From: Streptococcus sp. DD12
GTDB lineage: Bacteria > Bacillota > Bacilli > Lactobacillales > Streptococcaceae
Direction of reading: 5' to 3'
Assembly: GCF_001578885.1 (NCBI RefSeq)
Contig: NZ_KQ969495.1
Coordinates: forward strand, 588,500-632,469
DNA length: 43,970 nt
In this document: positions 42,607 to 43,970 of the stretch, piece by piece
Layout of the letters: each line of letters begins with the position of its first letter
Position numbering within the stretch: the first letter of the stretch is position 1
Notes under the pieces: model-generated
The model's database searches: none
Told to the model about the DNA's origin: nothing
The model's input: only the letters and a program-made list of their open reading frames with translations
Position numbers and translations under genes: made by a program

Positions 42607-42617
42607 TGCATTCTCCT

Positions 42618-42660
42618 TATTAAAAACACAAAAGAGCTAGGGTCCACCTAGCTCTTTTGT
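42618..42660 (-). terminator. Terminator after the GH25 lysozyme gene, in the pepT leader
   Basis: Perfect 14-bp stem (42628-42641 with 42647-42660), five-base loop, GTTTTT on the minus strand; ends only 12-20 bases before the pepT start. Confidence 0.85.
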
Positions 42661-42675
42661 CAGCGTAAAAAGCTC

Positions 42676-42709
42676 ATTATAGCAGACATTTCCTGTCTTT
42701 ATTATAGCA
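42676..42709 (-). promoter_or_regulatory. Twin extended -10 promoters upstream of pepT
   Basis: Two copies of TGCTATAAT on the minus strand (42676-42684 and 42701-42709), 25 bases apart, with an inverted repeat AGACA-GGAAA-TGTCT between them. -35 regions are poor. Confidence 0.55.
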
Positions 42710-42746
42710 TGAATTCGCTCAAATAAATAGAGCCAACCGTTAAGAA

Positions 42747-43970
42747 CTAACGGGTAAATCGTCCAGTATAATCTAAACTTTGGTCTAAACTCATCCCAAT
42801 TAAAGGGGCAACGCTCGTGAACTGCCAAGCAGCTGCTCCCTTGTAGAGCGATAGGCTTTTGGCCCGTTCCTGACTCATCACTTGATAGCCATCATAATAA
42901 TGGGCCACCCAGAAGTTTTTCAAGCCAAATAGGTTGGTATTCACAGAACCACCATTGATATCCAACCAACTTCCCATGGTATAATGCACCAAATTTGTGT
43001 AACCCAAATTTTTCAAGGCTGCTTCCCAAGCTTGAGTATTGGCGTTGATATTGGTTAGCATGCCATCTGCTTCCATATCATTAACCATTACTGCAGTCTT
43101 ATTGAAGCCATAGCGTTCGGCTGCAGCAGCAAAGTAGCGTGCTTCCGCTTGTGCCTCTGCGGCTGAGGTATAGTGTGAGTAATGGTAAGCCGAAACAGTC
43201 AGTCCAGCAGCTCTGGCATTAGCCACCTGTGAGGCGGCAAATGGGTTAATATAATTGGTTCCCTCTGTTAGCTTAACCACTACCCCTTGGATGCCTTGTG
43301 ATTTCAAGCTAGCAAACTGGGCAACAGAAATCTCTTTTTGGTAACTTGAGATATCAATAAAGAAGCTGTTGACCAACTTATCCTTATCTGCAATAGCCGT
43401 TACCGTAAAGCCTTTCGTCGCTAAAAGACCTTCTTGCTTGCCATTAGCCAGCTGATTTTTCCCATAAATATGAGCAGAGTAATGGCCTAGATTATAATTA
43501 TGATTGCTCAAACGAACAGTCGCACTGTAGGTGTTTTCAGCAATTTTAGAGGCCTGTACCCATTCCAAATCATCTTGACCATTGCTATCAGACCAAACTG
43601 GTAAGCTGAGGTCAGTCAGGTAATCCGGAACGCCAGAAATAGTAATCTGGTAGGTTGCGGTATCCAAAGCCTCAATTTTTGTCGATAAGTGTGGCTCTGA
43701 AACCGTTTTACTGGTTGTCGTCACACCTTGTAGTTGCCCATTCTTGAGGGTGTAGACATGGATGTTATAGAGGCCAGTCCCTGTATGGTCACGATAAGGC
43801 ACAAGAACCTCACCTTGACTATTGGCCTGATACCAATGCAAGTCATCTTGACCGTTAACTTGGGACCAAACGGCATAACGGACGGAAGACAAATCATTGA
43901 GCGTTTGAGAACGTAAGGATAGGGCTAAACCACCGCTTGTCTCTTTAACAGTCACTAGATTGGCTGAAAT
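42747..43970 (-). CDS. GH25 lysozyme with Bsp-like repeats, C-terminal fragment (N-terminus beyond the window)
   Basis: At least 407 residues, open to the right edge. Two group B Streptococcus Bsp-like repeats: the first with RYAVWSQVNGQDDLHWYQA and GLYNIHVY, the second with LPVWSDSNGQDDLEWVQA and GHYSAHIYG. Then a GH25 domain (from FFIDISSYQKEISVAQF to the end) with acidic motif VMVNDMEADGM (D-x-E) and terminal AAWQFTS. Probably a secreted muramidase that binds the wall through its repeats. Ends with GRFTR just before the pepT promoter region. Confidence 0.9.
   Translation of the reverse strand: MSANLVTVKETSGGLALSLRSQTLNDLSSVRYAVWSQVNGQDDLHWYQANSQGEVLVPYRDHTGTGLYNIHVYTLKNGQLQGVTTTSKTVSEPHLSTKIEALDTATYQITISGVPDYLTDLSLPVWSDSNGQDDLEWVQASKIAENTYSATVRLSNHNYNLGHYSAHIYGKNQLANGKQEGLLATKGFTVTAIADKDKLVNSFFIDISSYQKEISVAQFASLKSQGIQGVVVKLTEGTNYINPFAASQVANARAAGLTVSAYHYSHYTSAAEAQAEARYFAAAAERYGFNKTAVMVNDMEADGMLTNINANTQAWEAALKNLGYTNLVHYTMGSWLDINGGSVNTNLFGLKNFWVAHYYDGYQVMSQERAKSLSLYKGAAAWQFTSVAPLIGMSLDQSLDYTGRFTR

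Overview
The window looks like a chromosomal segment of a low-GC Gram-positive coccus, almost certainly a Streptococcus or close relative. The evidence is a tmRNA tag reading AKNNTSYAVAA, a PdhD that carries its own lipoyl domain, a cmk-infC-rpmI-rplT block flanked by a LysM surface protein, ferredoxin, EbsA and PepT, plus PepV, RqcH/PavA, YSIRK-like and LPXTG surface proteins, and many extended -10 (TGnTATAAT) promoters. I see no insertion sequence, prophage, CRISPR array, tRNA or rRNA gene.

Layout. 1-420: N-terminus of a YSIRK-like surface protein (cut by the edge). 592-1746: nagA. 1917-7089: pyruvate dehydrogenase operon pdhA-B-C-D (minus strand), with an apparent one-base frameshift in pdhA. 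7275-10022: ppc. 10192-11307: MetE-like methyltransferase. 11523-13755 (plus): membrane-tethered GH25 muramidase, YbaK deacylase, histidine phosphatase. 13861-19191 (minus): trxA, an LPXTG adhesin, pepV, gor. 19327-21468: polytopic glycosyltransferase-like protein and PAP2 phosphatase. 21618-23285: rqcH. 23286-24410: a gene-poor kilobase holding a possible gene relic, two small tandem transcription units that look like small RNAs, and ssrA. 24411-26213: TVP38-like and MFS membrane proteins. 26262-28279: a DUF2130 protein with a PD-(D/E)XK-like signature and an orphan HsdS-like specificity protein. 28375-32702: large membrane protein, DUF554 protein, pabB-pabC fusion. 32866-35455: AhpD-like, acyl-CoA-dehydrogenase-like and TDT-transporter operon. 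35686-37991: rnhB, rbgA, signal-peptidase-like protein lacking the catalytic lysine. 38116-40628: rplT, rpmI, infC (apparent one-base frameshift), cmk, LysM protein. 40674-43970: ferredoxin, ebsA, pepT, and a truncated GH25 lysozyme with Bsp-like repeats.

How it works together. PDH, Ppc and NagA sit around central carbon flow (PEP/pyruvate to acetyl-CoA and oxaloacetate; amino sugars to glycolysis). Gor and TrxA handle thiol redox. PepV and PepT supply amino acids from peptides. The infC block makes translation factor and ribosomal proteins, and ssrA and rqcH both rescue stalled ribosomes. Several genes build or remodel the surface: two GH25 muramidases, LPXTG and YSIRK proteins, the LysM protein, and GT-C-like and PAP2 membrane enzymes.

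Most notable observations: (1) single-base losses at A5/T5 runs in both pdhA and infC; since infC is essential, these are best read as sequence errors unless confirmed; (2) five genes whose -10 box lies 6-7 nt upstream of the start codon with no Shine-Dalgarno, i.e. predicted leaderless mRNAs, two of which share a nearly identical start module; (3) two unannotated-looking small RNA units beside ssrA; (4) a signal peptidase homologue with Gly in place of the catalytic Lys; (5) the HsdS-like plus DUF2130 pair.
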